Below, in pieces: positions 36,352 to 45,054 of a stretch of DNA of 64,000 nucleotides (positions are counted from its first letter, which is position 1; each line of letters starts with the position of its first letter). The stretch is from NCBI RefSeq assembly GCF_009707515.1, contig NZ_WLYI01000020.1:57569-121568 (forward strand), in the 5' to 3' direction. The stretch is from Pseudomonas karstica. GTDB lineage: Bacteria; Pseudomonadota; Gammaproteobacteria; Pseudomonadales; Pseudomonadaceae. The notes beneath the pieces were generated by a model. It was not told the DNA's origin. It worked only from the letters and a program-made list of their open reading frames with translations, and did no database searches. The position numbers and the translations under genes are program-made.

Positions 36352-38955
36352 ATGGACTCAAAGAAAAAGAATGCAGATGTGACTGATGCATCAAAAAGCA
36401 CCACTGATGCAGTTTTTTTGAACCAGGCAACCACCTCGAGCCCAAGTACCCATGCTTTTCAAGACCCTGACGGTGACATGCAGGACGCATCTACCAGCAC
36501 CCCGATTTTTGCAAGCACTACCGACGAAGGCCATCTAACACTTACCGGTACCACCACTGCCGACGCGGTGGTGGAGATCTACGACAGCCTCACCAGTTTC
36601 GTGGGGTCAACACAATCAGATACCAACGGCAACTGGTCGTTTACGACAGCACAGGCCGTTAGCCAAGATGGCCATACTCTAAGCGTCGTCGTGAACGGCC
36701 AAGCCAGCCAAGACATTTCGGTCAACATAAGCAATCTTTCTTCTGTCGCCACTGCATCAGCCAACCCTGACCTCGGCAATGATGTTTCCGCAGCGGACGT
36801 CACCTCCGACGAGTCCGACCTACCATTACAAGTCGCACTCAACACCCCGGCTGGGGGTGACAGTACTGCATCACTGGCAGGCGCCACTTCAACGGCTGTA
36901 CTGGCAACCCATACCATCGATCGCGTCTATGATGACGCCGGAGGTGAGACTGGCTTTGTCGGCAATGGTGGTACCACTGACGACTTGCGCCCTTCAATCA
37001 GAGGCCAGAGCAGTGAGATCGGCACTTTTATCAAGCTCTACGACAATGGCAACTTTTTGGGCTCCGCTTATGTGGACTTGCATGGCGACTGGCAGTTACA
37101 GGTGCCCACTGAACGAGCGTTCGAGCTAGGCGAGCATGTGTTAACCGTGGTTGACGCGGCAGGTAACACATCCGCACCGTTCATATTGACCATCGACATT
37201 CCTGAAGCGTCGCGACCAGTGATTGATGTGGTGTTCGACGACGTCGGGCAGACCGGTGAAATTGCCAACGGCGGCACAACGGATGATCGCACCCCAACAT
37301 TGCGTGGCCACGGTGAGGCGGGCGCCCAGATTTTTCTGTATAACGGCAGCGCGCTCGTAGGGAGCACGTTTGTACAGCCAGATGGCAGCTATACGCTGAG
37401 TACCACCCTCCCTCTTGCCCCAGGCGAACACACACTCACCGTGGTCGTGAATCGCATTGCATCACAACCCTTCACGCTGACCGTGACAGACACCGAACCG
37501 GCTATCAAACCGGTGATCGATTCAGCGTTTGACAACTTTGGCAGCACTGGCGAAATCGCCAATGGCGGCACCACCGATGACGCCACTCCGCTCTTGCAGG
37601 GCAAGGGAGAAGGTGGCGCCCAAGTGGTGATCTATAACGGCGACGTCCGTATCGGCTCTACTTATAGCAGCCCGGACGGTTACTGGTCGTTCAACGTGAC
37701 CACGCTGAACCAAGGCGAGCATGTGTTCACCGTGATCAGTACCACGGCCGCCGGCACCCCGATCTCGTCCGATCCGTTCACGCTGACCGTCAGCGCACCG
37801 AATTCGGTCAAGCCGGTGATTGATTCAGTGTTTGACAACTTTGGCAGCACTGGCGAAATCGCCAATGGCGGCACTACCGATGACGCCACGCCGCTCTTGC
37901 AGGGCAAGGGAGAAGGTGGCGTCCAAGTGGTGATCTATAACGGCGATATGCGTATTGGCTCTACTTATAGCAGCCCGGACGGTTACTGGTCGTTCAACGT
38001 GCCGATGCTGAACCAAGGCGAGCACGTGTTCACCGTGGTCAACGCCGGCGTCTCCTCCGATCCGTTCACGCTGACCATCAGCGCACCGGACTCGGCCAAG
38101 CCGGTGATCGATAGTGTATTCGACAATATTGGTACGGTGGGCGAGCTTGTGAGCGGCAGCACTACCGACGATGCCCGACCGACGTTTCAGGGCCGAGGTG
38201 AGCCCTCCACCTACCTCAATGTCTATGACAATGGGGTGCCGATTGCCAAAATACCAGTGGCACTGGACGGTAGCTGGAGCTATACAAATCATGCCAATAG
38301 GCTGAGCCCGGGTGAGCACATATTCACGTTTGTCGGCGCAGGTGTGACCTCAGAACCGTTTGTGCTCTATATGGAAAATGTACCTGAGACGCCGAAACCG
38401 ACGATCGACAGTGCTTTCGATAACGTAGGGGCTGAAACCGGGAGCGTAATCAGTGGCGCGCTCATCGATGATCCTCGCCCGGTATTCAGCGGTCACGGAG
38501 AGCCGGATGCAACGATCTTTATATACGACAACTATGGTTATGCTGGCGCGGCCCTTGTCGATGATCAGGGTAACTGGACGTTCCAACCCAGCAAGTACGA
38601 TGCTCTGAATCCTGGGGAGCATGTATTCACCGCAGTAGCCGATGGAGTGCGCTCAGAACCATTTGTGCTGCAGGTGGAAGCTGCCACACAAGCGATTCAG
38701 ATGGCCACAAACGAGGGGGAATCTGACCTGCCGTCGCTGTTTGACCTACTACAAACAGGCTCCGATCTGTTTGCAGAGGAAACTGACATCACGCCGCTCG
38801 GCGACGCTGTTCTAGATCTTTCCAGCGCGGTATTCGATGAGGACCTGTATGCGGGCTCACCGCAGTTCGAAACCACTGAAGATATTCCTGGTGTTTTCTC
38901 GACAGTGGCATCGACGGACTTTTGGCAGCAACCCACTGAATATCCAGTAGGGTAA
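36352..38955 (+). CDS. Ig-like repeat protein (adhesin-type repeats, no recognised export signal)
   Basis: An 867-residue acidic protein made mostly of 95-101-residue Ig-like repeats. Six clear repeats begin at about residues 188, 288, 386, 487, 583 and 682, each opening with a form of KPVIDSVFDNFGSTGE and containing GGTTDD, an IYNG/YDNG strand and PGEHVFTV. A more diverged unit lies at about 52-128. Such repeats occur in large Bap/Lap-type adhesins. However, there is no Sec signal, no RTX nonapeptides and no type I secretion genes nearby. The N-terminus is Ser/Thr/Asp-rich; the last 90 residues are acidic and non-repetitive. Codon use and base composition look less GC-rich than neighbours, suggesting transfer or a remnant of a larger adhesin. 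Confidence 0.8.
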   Translation: MDSKKKNADVTDASKSTTDAVFLNQATTSSPSTHAFQDPDGDMQDASTSTPIFASTTDEGHLTLTGTTTADAVVEIYDSLTSFVGSTQSDTNGNWSFTTAQAVSQDGHTLSVVVNGQASQDISVNISNLSSVATASANPDLGNDVSAADVTSDESDLPLQVALNTPAGGDSTASLAGATSTAVLATHTIDRVYDDAGGETGFVGNGGTTDDLRPSIRGQSSEIGTFIKLYDNGNFLGSAYVDLHGDWQLQVPTERAFELGEHVLTVVDAAGNTSAPFILTIDIPEASRPVIDVVFDDVGQTGEIANGGTTDDRTPTLRGHGEAGAQIFLYNGSALVGSTFVQPDGSYTLSTTLPLAPGEHTLTVVVNRIASQPFTLTVTDTEPAIKPVIDSAFDNFGSTGEIANGGTTDDATPLLQGKGEGGAQVVIYNGDVRIGSTYSSPDGYWSFNVTTLNQGEHVFTVISTTAAGTPISSDPFTLTVSAPNSVKPVIDSVFDNFGSTGEIANGGTTDDATPLLQGKGEGGVQVVIYNGDMRIGSTYSSPDGYWSFNVPMLNQGEHVFTVVNAGVSSDPFTLTISAPDSAKPVIDSVFDNIGTVGELVSGSTTDDARPTFQGRGEPSTYLNVYDNGVPIAKIPVALDGSWSYTNHANRLSPGEHIFTFVGAGVTSEPFVLYMENVPETPKPTIDSAFDNVGAETGSVISGALIDDPRPVFSGHGEPDATIFIYDNYGYAGAALVDDQGNWTFQPSKYDALNPGEHVFTAVADGVRSEPFVLQVEAATQAIQMATNEGESDLPSLFDLLQTGSDLFAEETDITPLGDAVLDLSSAVFDEDLYAGSPQFETTEDIPGVFSTVASTDFWQQPTEYPVG
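37507..38090 (+). repeat. Recently duplicated Ig-repeat units within the gene
   Basis: Repeat 3 (from 37507) and repeat 4 (from 37810) are nearly identical at DNA level over more than 200 nt, including GACAACTTTGGCAGCACTGG and CTTGCAGGGCAAGGGAGAAG, whereas the other repeats are clearly diverged. Confidence 0.85.
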
Positions 38956-38962
38956 GACAGTC

Positions 38963-38993
38963 AGCCGGCCGTCCCGCAATGGGACGGTCGGCT
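38963..38993. terminator. Hairpin between convergent genes
   Basis: A 13-bp stem AGCCGGCCGTCCC (38963-38975) / GGGACGGTCGGCT (38981-38993) with one G-T pair and a 5-nt loop. There is no T-run, but the place between two converging genes fits a bidirectional terminator. Confidence 0.6.
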
Positions 38994-39008
38994 CTGATAC
39001 CCCAGGCC

Positions 39009-39446
39009 TCACCCCCACGCTCCCACCAGCAACCCCGCCCCCAACACCAAACAGAGCGGCGAGTAAAATAACGTATCCAGGCGCGCAAACCGCGACCCTC
39101 CCACTTTCTTGAAAAACCCCACCAGCTCCGAATCCCCGATCGCACGGGCAAACATGATTAGAGCAATCGCACTGATCCCCCATTGCAACGCACTATGGGA
39201 CACCGGCTCGAAGTACAACCCCGCCCGCATACACACCAGCAACGCAATCAGCACCAGCCCCAATGCCACCAGAAACGTCCCCAAGGCCGACGTCTTGAAC
39301 GCTGGCCGCGGCCCACTGGCGAACTCGCCAGGCAATTGGGGAATCGCCGCCATACTCCCCCATTTACCCCCGATGGCCCAATACACATGTACCACGCTGA
39401 TAAAGGCAAACACCCCGACAATCCACCGCGCAACGACAAAGCTCAT
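39009..39446 (-). CDS. DUF3995 membrane protein
   Basis: A 145-residue protein with four hydrophobic segments (VGVFAFISVVHVYWAIGG; TFLVALGLVLIALLV; WGISAIALIMFARAIG; PLCLVLGAGLLVGAW). The N-terminal helix with HVYWAIGGKWG is typical of DUF3995. The function is unknown. It is convergent with the Ig-repeat gene and divergent from the DUF2946 gene. Confidence 0.82.
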   Translation of the reverse strand: MSFVVARWIVGVFAFISVVHVYWAIGGKWGSMAAIPQLPGEFASGPRPAFKTSALGTFLVALGLVLIALLVCMRAGLYFEPVSHSALQWGISAIALIMFARAIGDSELVGFFKKVGGSRFARLDTLFYSPLCLVLGAGLLVGAWG

Positions 39447-39538
39447 GGCTGGATATCCCTGAAAAAGTGGGAAAGAGGATAGCCCTCCTGAGATTTTTTG
39501 CAGCCAATTTACAGACGGCTAATGGTAAAGTGCCGCCT

Positions 39539-39928
39539 ATGAAACTCGCCCGGACCGACCGCACGCTCATTGCCTGGATGCTCTACTGCTGCGTCCTGTT
39601 CAATGTGTTCGCCTGCAGTATCGGTCACGGGCAGATGGTCGGGATGCAGCTCAATGGCATCGGTGGCCAGTTCTGTACGGTGGACCCGCGCACCCAGGCA
39701 CCGGCACCGATCAATTCTACCGATGAGTCCCTGCCGACGCTGTCCAAGGCCTTCGGTTGCCCGCTGTGTTCCAGCGGTGGCATGGGCCCGGCGCTCAACT
39801 CCAACGTTAGCGTAGCGGTGCTACCGCAACCCCATGCGCCGCCTCCAACCATCGTTGCCAGCGCTGACATTCCTGCCCGTTTCACCTGGCCTGCGGCCAA
39901 TCCGCGTGCGCCTCCCGCCCACGTCTGA
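39539..39928 (+). CDS. DUF2946 protein
   Basis: A 129-residue protein with one N-terminal membrane segment or uncleaved signal (TLIAWMLYCCVLFNVFACSIGHG) and Cys/Met-rich stretches (GCPLCSSGGMG). DUF2946 proteins are often found beside TonB-dependent metal or copper receptors, as here. A role in metal handling is inferred from that context. The frame opens at 39467, but MKLARTDRTLIAW at 39539 is the family-like start. Confidence 0.8.
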   Translation: MKLARTDRTLIAWMLYCCVLFNVFACSIGHGQMVGMQLNGIGGQFCTVDPRTQAPAPINSTDESLPTLSKAFGCPLCSSGGMGPALNSNVSVAVLPQPHAPPPTIVASADIPARFTWPAANPRAPPAHV

Positions 39929-40022
39929 TACCTGCGCTTTTTGATCTGCACAAACCACCGTTTCCTTAGGGAACACGAGCGGCTGTGCGTTGCTTTCAAG
40001 CCCCGTTTATCAGGATGCACCC

Positions 40023-42149
40023 ATGAAACATTTACCTCTGTTGGCAAGCCTGTTCGGCTGCCTGCCTGTCGGCTCCTGGGCGATTGAGCTGGCGCCCACC
40101 ACCATTGATGGCGAACAAGCTCCCGAGCCGGGCCTGACCCTGGATCAATCCAGCGGCATGGCTTCGCGGCTGGGGCTGAGCGTGCGGGAAACCCCGGCGT
40201 CCATCAGCATCGCCAACCGCAACGACATCGAGCGCCACGGCGCCAAGACTTTCCGGGACGCCGCCAACACCCTGCCGGGGGTCAACGCCAGTGCTCCGCC
40301 AGGGTTTGGTGGGTTTGTCTCCTATCGTGGGTTTACCAGCAGCCAGATCACCCAGATGTTCAACGGTATCAATGTCTCCAGCGGGCTAGCGCGGCCGGTG
40401 GATGCCTGGATCTATGACCGAGTGGAATTAGTCGGCGGCCCCTCCTCCCTGATCAACGGCGCCGGTTCCGTCGGCGGCTCACTGAACTACGTGACCAAGC
40501 TGGCCACCCGTGAAGAGCGGGCCGCCGAAGGCCAGCTCACCTACGGCAGCTATGACACCACCAGTATTGCCTTCGGCCTCAATCATGCCCTGACCGAACC
40601 CGGGGCCGAGGTTCAGCATTACGCGCGCCTGGATGTGAGCCGTAACACCCATCACACCTGGATCGACCGCCAGCAGCGCGAGGCCTGGAGCCTGGCCTTT
40701 TCCCTGCTCAGCGACCTCACGCCCAACCTGACCCACACCCTGGCCCTGGAGTATCAGGATGAACACGAGGACAGCCCCTACTGGGGCACGCCGGTGCGGA
40801 ACCCCAAGGCCGGCGAACTGAAGATCGACAAGCACAACCGATTCAACAACTACAACGTTGCCGACGGTCGCTACGAGCAGCGCACAATCTGGGCACGGTC
40901 GATCATCGACTACCGGATCAATGACAGCACCAGCCTGCGTAACACCCTCTACCACCTGGAGAGCCAGCGCGACTATCGCAACCTGGAGACCTACCAGTAC
41001 AACGCCGACAACAGCGCGGTGAATCGCTCCACCGCGTATCAGGTACGCCATCAGGGCCAACAGAACGGTAGCCAGTTCGAACTGCGCCACGAGGACACCC
41101 TCTTCGGCCTGGCCACCACCTGGTCCGGTGGTTTCGAGTACAAGGTCAATAGCACCACCAATCACCCGTTGAACGTGACTGGCAAAAGCACCGTGGACCC
41201 AAACCACTATGATCCGGGGCACTTCTATGACATTCCCGGCACCCAACCCGGCTTCACCAAGGACAAAACCAATGAAGTCACCACCAAGGCGCTGTTCGTG
41301 GAAAACCGTCTGGGGCTGACCGACACGTTGTCGTTGCTCACTGGCCTGCGTTATGACGCCATTGACCTGGACGTGACCAACCACCGCACAGTGACCGCCA
41401 GCAATCCGCGACACTTCAAAAGCCGCTGGGAACCAGTCACCGGTCGGGTTGGCCTGACGTATCAGTTCATCCCCTCAGCGAATGCCTATGTGCAATACAG
41501 CACCGCCGCCGAGCAGCCCTCGAGCACCACCCAGGTATTCGATGTGTCCACTGGCAAGCAATGGGAAGTGGGCAGCAAGTTCGATTACCTGGATGGTCGG
41601 GGCTCAGCCACTGTCGCGGCCTACAAGATCGAGCGCAGGGATTTCGCCGTGACCGACCCTCTGGATCCCACCCGCAGCATTCCGGTAGGCGCACAAACGT
41701 CCAGGGGTATTGAGCTGGCCAGTTCCTTGCGGATCACGCCCAAGCTGCTGGCCGAAGGTAATTTCGCCTGGGTCGATGCCAAGTACGAAGACTTCAATGA
41801 GAAAATCGCCAGTGGCGCGGTGGTATCGCGCAAGGGCAACACACCCACCAATGTGCCAAAACGGGTGGGCAACCTATGGCTGACTTACGACTTTTCGCCG
41901 CACTGGCAAGGCGGCATGGATGCGCGGTATGTGGCGTCGGTGTATGCCGATAATGCCAATACGCTGACGGTACCGGCGTATACCTTGCTGGGGGCGTTTC
42001 TGGCGTACAACGTAGATCAGCATACCCGCGTGACCGGTCGCGTGCGCAACTTGACCAATGAGGTATATGCCGAGTTCGCCCATGTGTCACCCGCGTATTA
42101 CCTCGGGTCGCCGAGGACGTTTGAGGTGGCGGTGCAGACCCGATTCTGA
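40023..42149 (+). CDS. TonB-dependent outer-membrane receptor
   Basis: A 708-residue receptor with a signal peptide (cleavage near Ala20), a plug domain (about 45-170, with TFRDAANTLPGVNASAP, VSYRGF, INGAGSVGGSLNYVTKLA) and a 22-strand-type beta-barrel ending in F (VAVQTRF), as required for outer-membrane assembly. The plug resembles siderophore receptors; the ligand cannot be named. The neighbouring DUF2946 gene suggests a metal or metal chelate. No clear Fur box was seen. ATG 40023 follows AGGATG; 11 upstream codons in frame are ignored. Confidence 0.93.
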   Translation: MKHLPLLASLFGCLPVGSWAIELAPTTIDGEQAPEPGLTLDQSSGMASRLGLSVRETPASISIANRNDIERHGAKTFRDAANTLPGVNASAPPGFGGFVSYRGFTSSQITQMFNGINVSSGLARPVDAWIYDRVELVGGPSSLINGAGSVGGSLNYVTKLATREERAAEGQLTYGSYDTTSIAFGLNHALTEPGAEVQHYARLDVSRNTHHTWIDRQQREAWSLAFSLLSDLTPNLTHTLALEYQDEHEDSPYWGTPVRNPKAGELKIDKHNRFNNYNVADGRYEQRTIWARSIIDYRINDSTSLRNTLYHLESQRDYRNLETYQYNADNSAVNRSTAYQVRHQGQQNGSQFELRHEDTLFGLATTWSGGFEYKVNSTTNHPLNVTGKSTVDPNHYDPGHFYDIPGTQPGFTKDKTNEVTTKALFVENRLGLTDTLSLLTGLRYDAIDLDVTNHRTVTASNPRHFKSRWEPVTGRVGLTYQFIPSANAYVQYSTAAEQPSSTTQVFDVSTGKQWEVGSKFDYLDGRGSATVAAYKIERRDFAVTDPLDPTRSIPVGAQTSRGIELASSLRITPKLLAEGNFAWVDAKYEDFNEKIASGAVVSRKGNTPTNVPKRVGNLWLTYDFSPHWQGGMDARYVASVYADNANTLTVPAYTLLGAFLAYNVDQHTRVTGRVRNLTNEVYAEFAHVSPAYYLGSPRTFEVAVQTRF

Positions 42150-42166
42150 GCCCACACACGCCTTAC

Positions 42167-42190
42167 TGTAGGAGCGAGCTTGCTCCTACA
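42167..42190. repeat. REP hairpin between convergent genes, overlapping a stop codon
   Basis: TGTAGGAGC (42167-42175) and GCTCCTACA (42182-42190) are perfect inverted arms around GAGCTT. The stop codon of the minus-strand binding-protein gene (42186-42188) lies within the right arm. It probably serves as a transcription stop for both genes. Confidence 0.88.
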
Positions 42191-43199
42191 GACTCGCCTC
42201 GACCTTCTGCGCCACATCCTCGGTCAGCCAAGCTTTCCATACCTGCGGATGAGCCTTGAGAAACGCTTGTGCCACTTCACGCGGCGGCGTGTGTTTTTCA
42301 CTCATCTCGGCCAAGGCCTGATTCAACGGTTCGATCGGGAAATCAACCTTGGCGAAAAACGCGGTGATCTGCGGATGTTCTTTCTGGAACGGCGCCGACA
42401 CCCCGATACTCAGCCTGGATGCCAGGGACCGGGTCGGTTTTGGGTTGGGGTTATCGGGGTCGGTCAGGGTTTTCCAGGCTTGGGCATCGAACGGTGGTTC
42501 TTCCAGCTGGATCAGCTTGTAGCGGCCCATCAGCGGCGTGGGCGACCAGTAGTAAAACAGGATCGGCTTGCCACGGCGGATCGAGGAAGCAATCTCGGCA
42601 TCCAGTGCGGCGCCCGAGCCACTGCGAAAATTCACATAACTGTCGTCCAGTCCATAGGCCTTGAGCTTCTGCTTATTGACGATTTCCGAGGTCCAGCCAA
42701 TCGGGCTGTTGAGGAAACGGCCCTTGCCGGGGGCTTCCGGATCCGTGAACACATCCTTGTAACGCGCCAGGTCCTTCACGTTTTTCAGTTCGGGGGCCAA
42801 TGGCTTGATACCTTTGGCCGGGTCACCCTTGACCACATATTCCGGAACCCACCAGCCTTCAGTGGCGCCCTTGACGATATCCCCCAGGCCCACCACCTTG
42901 CCCTCGGCCTCGGCCTTGATCCACACCGGACTGCGCCCCGCCCACTCTTCACCAATCACCTGAATATCGTTTTTAGCCAGGGCGGTTTCCAGGGTGATAG
43001 TGGTTCCGGGCAAGGTATCGGTGGGCAAGTCATAGCCCTTTTCGACGATCAGCCGCAGGACCTCGGTAATCAGGCTGCCGCTTTCCCAGTTCAAGTCAGC
43101 GAAATGAATGGGCGCCTCGGCGGCCGATACCGGCAATGGAGCTGCTGACAACCCCAGCGCCGTCAGGGACGCCGCCAACAACGTTCGAAATCCTCTCAT
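42186..43199 (-). CDS. Glycine betaine/choline-type ABC substrate-binding protein (orphan)
   Basis: A 337-residue OpuAC-family periplasmic protein with a Sec signal (cleavage near residue 26, VSA/AEAPI). Aromatic residues for quaternary-amine binding are plausible in LNWES, GWWVPEY, GWTSE and FYYWSPTPLMG. No permease or ATPase gene is adjacent. Pseudomonas encode several such orphan binding proteins (BetX, CaiX, CbcX types) that share one Cbc core transporter, so this is probably another. The exact ligand is not determinable here. GAGGTG lies 7 nt before the ATG. Confidence 0.88.
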   Translation of the reverse strand: MRGFRTLLAASLTALGLSAAPLPVSAAEAPIHFADLNWESGSLITEVLRLIVEKGYDLPTDTLPGTTITLETALAKNDIQVIGEEWAGRSPVWIKAEAEGKVVGLGDIVKGATEGWWVPEYVVKGDPAKGIKPLAPELKNVKDLARYKDVFTDPEAPGKGRFLNSPIGWTSEIVNKQKLKAYGLDDSYVNFRSGSGAALDAEIASSIRRGKPILFYYWSPTPLMGRYKLIQLEEPPFDAQAWKTLTDPDNPNPKPTRSLASRLSIGVSAPFQKEHPQITAFFAKVDFPIEPLNQALAEMSEKHTPPREVAQAFLKAHPQVWKAWLTEDVAQKVEASL

Positions 43200-43322
43200 G
43201 CCTTCGCACCTCGTGTTTACACAGCAATAGCGGGCGGCTTTGCTGTAACACCGCGAAGCCTTTGAAATACTTAAGTCAACTCAACTGTAGTAGAGGTTCC
43301 GGTGAACATGGGTATCAGGGGT

Positions 43323-43520
43323 TTACGGCGGATTGTGCAAGCGCTGCAATTCCCGGCGCACCATGCTGGCGTACTCGGCGGGTCGAAGCCCATACAATTG
43401 GCTGGCAACCCAGTTTAACCAGGCGCCCTGCAACCCGGATTTACGGGCAAACAGCTCGGCGGCCGTGGCCTGGGCCTGCGCGAGGTGCTGTTGATGGAAC
43501 TGGGCCCGGTCCAGGCTCAT
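43323..43520 (-). CDS. Small conserved-type hypothetical protein
   Basis: A 65-residue, probably helical protein (FHQQHLAQAQATAAELFARK...) ending PAEYASMVRRELQRLHNPP. Not recognised. Its start overlaps the stop of the upstream 156-residue gene by 1 nt, so the two form a pair. Confidence 0.6.
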   Translation of the reverse strand: MSLDRAQFHQQHLAQAQATAAELFARKSGLQGAWLNWVASQLYGLRPAEYASMVRRELQRLHNPP

Positions 43521-43990
43521 TACTCACTGGCCTTGAAGGTCACGAGTTCGCCCTTGCGCCACTTGGCAGCCTTGCCGGTAACGGCTTTCAAGGTTTTGGT
43601 CAGGCCTTCCTGGAGTTGTTCGTTGGCGGCGAATACCAGCATGACGCTATGGCCTTCCTTGAACACGACCCCCTGGCCTTCGGCTGAGGAAACAAAGGCA
43701 TAGTCACCCAAGCCATATACCGTCAACTTGATATCGCGAAACTTCAGTTCGAACTTTCCGCCTTCCCGGCTGGGCAGTACTGCAGCGCGAAAATGATCGC
43801 CCACCTTGAGTTCCAGGCGTGGTTTATCGTCTACCACCAGTGCCGCTTCGGTATCGATCTCGGCGATGTAGATACCTTCAGGCGTCTGCTCGGTGATGTA
43901 GACAAAACGAGATTGAAACTGCTTGACCAACTTTGCACGCAAATCACCCAACACAAACAACGCGTGCATATCCAGGTTACTAACTGCCAA
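43520..43990 (-). CDS. Hypothetical protein, probable beta-rich cytoplasmic protein
   Basis: A 156-residue protein without signal peptide or membrane segment. It has alternating strands (RFVYITEQTPEGIYIAEIDTE, FELKFRDIKLTVYGLGDYAFV) and a basic C-terminus (GKAAKWRKGELVTFKASE). Not recognised. The longest frame starts with TTG (43988-43990); an in-frame ATG is at 43969 with no better ribosome site, so the start is uncertain. Coupled to the 65-residue gene downstream. Confidence 0.65.
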   Translation of the reverse strand: MAVSNLDMHALFVLGDLRAKLVKQFQSRFVYITEQTPEGIYIAEIDTEAALVVDDKPRLELKVGDHFRAAVLPSREGGKFELKFRDIKLTVYGLGDYAFVSSAEGQGVVFKEGHSVMLVFAANEQLQEGLTKTLKAVTGKAAKWRKGELVTFKASE

Positions 43991-44379
43991 GGAAACGCCC
44001 CCACATCAAGAAAGGTGCTGCCCGCCCGGGCGGGCAGCACAAGAAAGCGGCCGATACGGCACGTTCACACAACAAGAAACCGAAAACTGAAGAAGACCTC
44101 TACTGCTGCACCGCAAGGCTCGTACAGGCATGTCCAGCGCACCTTGAGGTCGTCAGGCGTCGCAGGAGATCACAGGTTCAACCCCCAGAGAATACTGGTG
44201 GCCCAGCTTCAGAGAATAACCCATTTAAAAAAGAAGAATTCCGACAGCCAACACAAAAGGAAACCCGCTGGGTGGAACCAGACGTCAGCTGCTGACGACA
44301 ATACTAAAACAGCAACACCAGTCAAAACCACTCGAAATACTGCAGGCGGGTCAACAAGACCGATCGACGGGAGCTGACG
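43991..44379. other. 389-nt region without recognised gene, with perfect 26-nt palindrome
   Basis: The main structure is a perfect 26-nt palindrome at 44015-44040 (half-site GTGCTGCCCGCCC), just upstream of the minus-strand gene pair. The rest is A/C-rich on the + strand, reads open in one frame but has no start or family resemblance, and may be a decayed gene. A GGGAG ribosome site at the right end belongs to the gene at 44380. Confidence 0.4.
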
Positions 44380-44664
44380 ATGCCATTACTTCAACTTCAA
44401 CACGACGCTGCGCTGTCGCCTACCACTCCATCCGTTGCGGACTCGAGGCCATTCTACAACCTGTATACCGGTGATGGGTGCCTGTATTCGGCGCTCTATC
44501 GGGTTGTACCCGCCGGCAGGAATTTTTTTCATATCCTGGAAGTCCCCAGTGGCCGAATCAAAGGCTTTCGCAGTGATCATAACCAGGCCTGCGCCCTGGC
44601 CAAGGAATTGGAAACTACCCTTTACGCACTGAACGCCAATAGGGTCGTTTCGTCACATCGATGA
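44380..44664 (+). CDS. Small hypothetical protein
   Basis: A 94-residue protein, not recognised. It shows a central beta-rich part (GDGCLYSALYRVVPAGRNFF, HILEVPSGRIKGF) followed by a helix (NQACALAKELETTLYALNA). GGGAG lies 6 nt before the ATG, which supports real translation. Confidence 0.6.
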   Translation: MPLLQLQHDAALSPTTPSVADSRPFYNLYTGDGCLYSALYRVVPAGRNFFHILEVPSGRIKGFRSDHNQACALAKELETTLYALNANRVVSSHR

Positions 44665-44710
44665 CTTTACTGCGCCGCCAGCTCACAACAACTGCCATAC
44701 TTCTCCGTCC

Positions 44711-45004
44711 ATGCAGTTTGCCCCTTGGGAGGCAGGCTTCATCAGCGCAATTACCTCCAAGGGAAGGCTTTACGTGACGGAATTTGATATAGGCGAATTT
44801 TTCATCCATGGCGAAGCCAGGGAAGTAGAGGGTGAATTCCAGGCTGTAATTGTGATGCGAGCCAAAGCACCATTGACCACTGTCACAACTCACCAGGTGG
44901 AAAAGGATCGCTGGTTCAAAACCGTAGACGCGGCCGCAGTCGCTGCAAAAGACGCCGCAAAAGCGCTTAAGGACGCCGTCGACTCGGGAGCGTTGACCTC
45001 CTGA
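44711..45004 (+). CDS. Small hypothetical protein
   Basis: A 97-residue protein, not recognised. It has a beta-rich N-terminal two-thirds (GFISAITSKGRLYVTEFDIGEFFIH) and an Ala/Lys/Asp-rich C-terminal helix (AAAVAAKDAAKALKDAVDSG). The ribosome site is weak. It may be in one transcript with the 94-residue gene 46 nt upstream. Confidence 0.5.
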   Translation: MQFAPWEAGFISAITSKGRLYVTEFDIGEFFIHGEAREVEGEFQAVIVMRAKAPLTTVTTHQVEKDRWFKTVDAAAVAAKDAAKALKDAVDSGALTS

Positions 45005-45054
45005 CAATCAGATCGGGCTCAACGTGCGCCTGCAGGAATCCCCTCGCTCCGGAG

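Noticed and set aside
37213..38676. Tandem repeats considered as a CRISPR or minisatellite array
   Set aside because: The period is about 290-300 nt, in frame, and the units encode Ig-like domains; no spacers.
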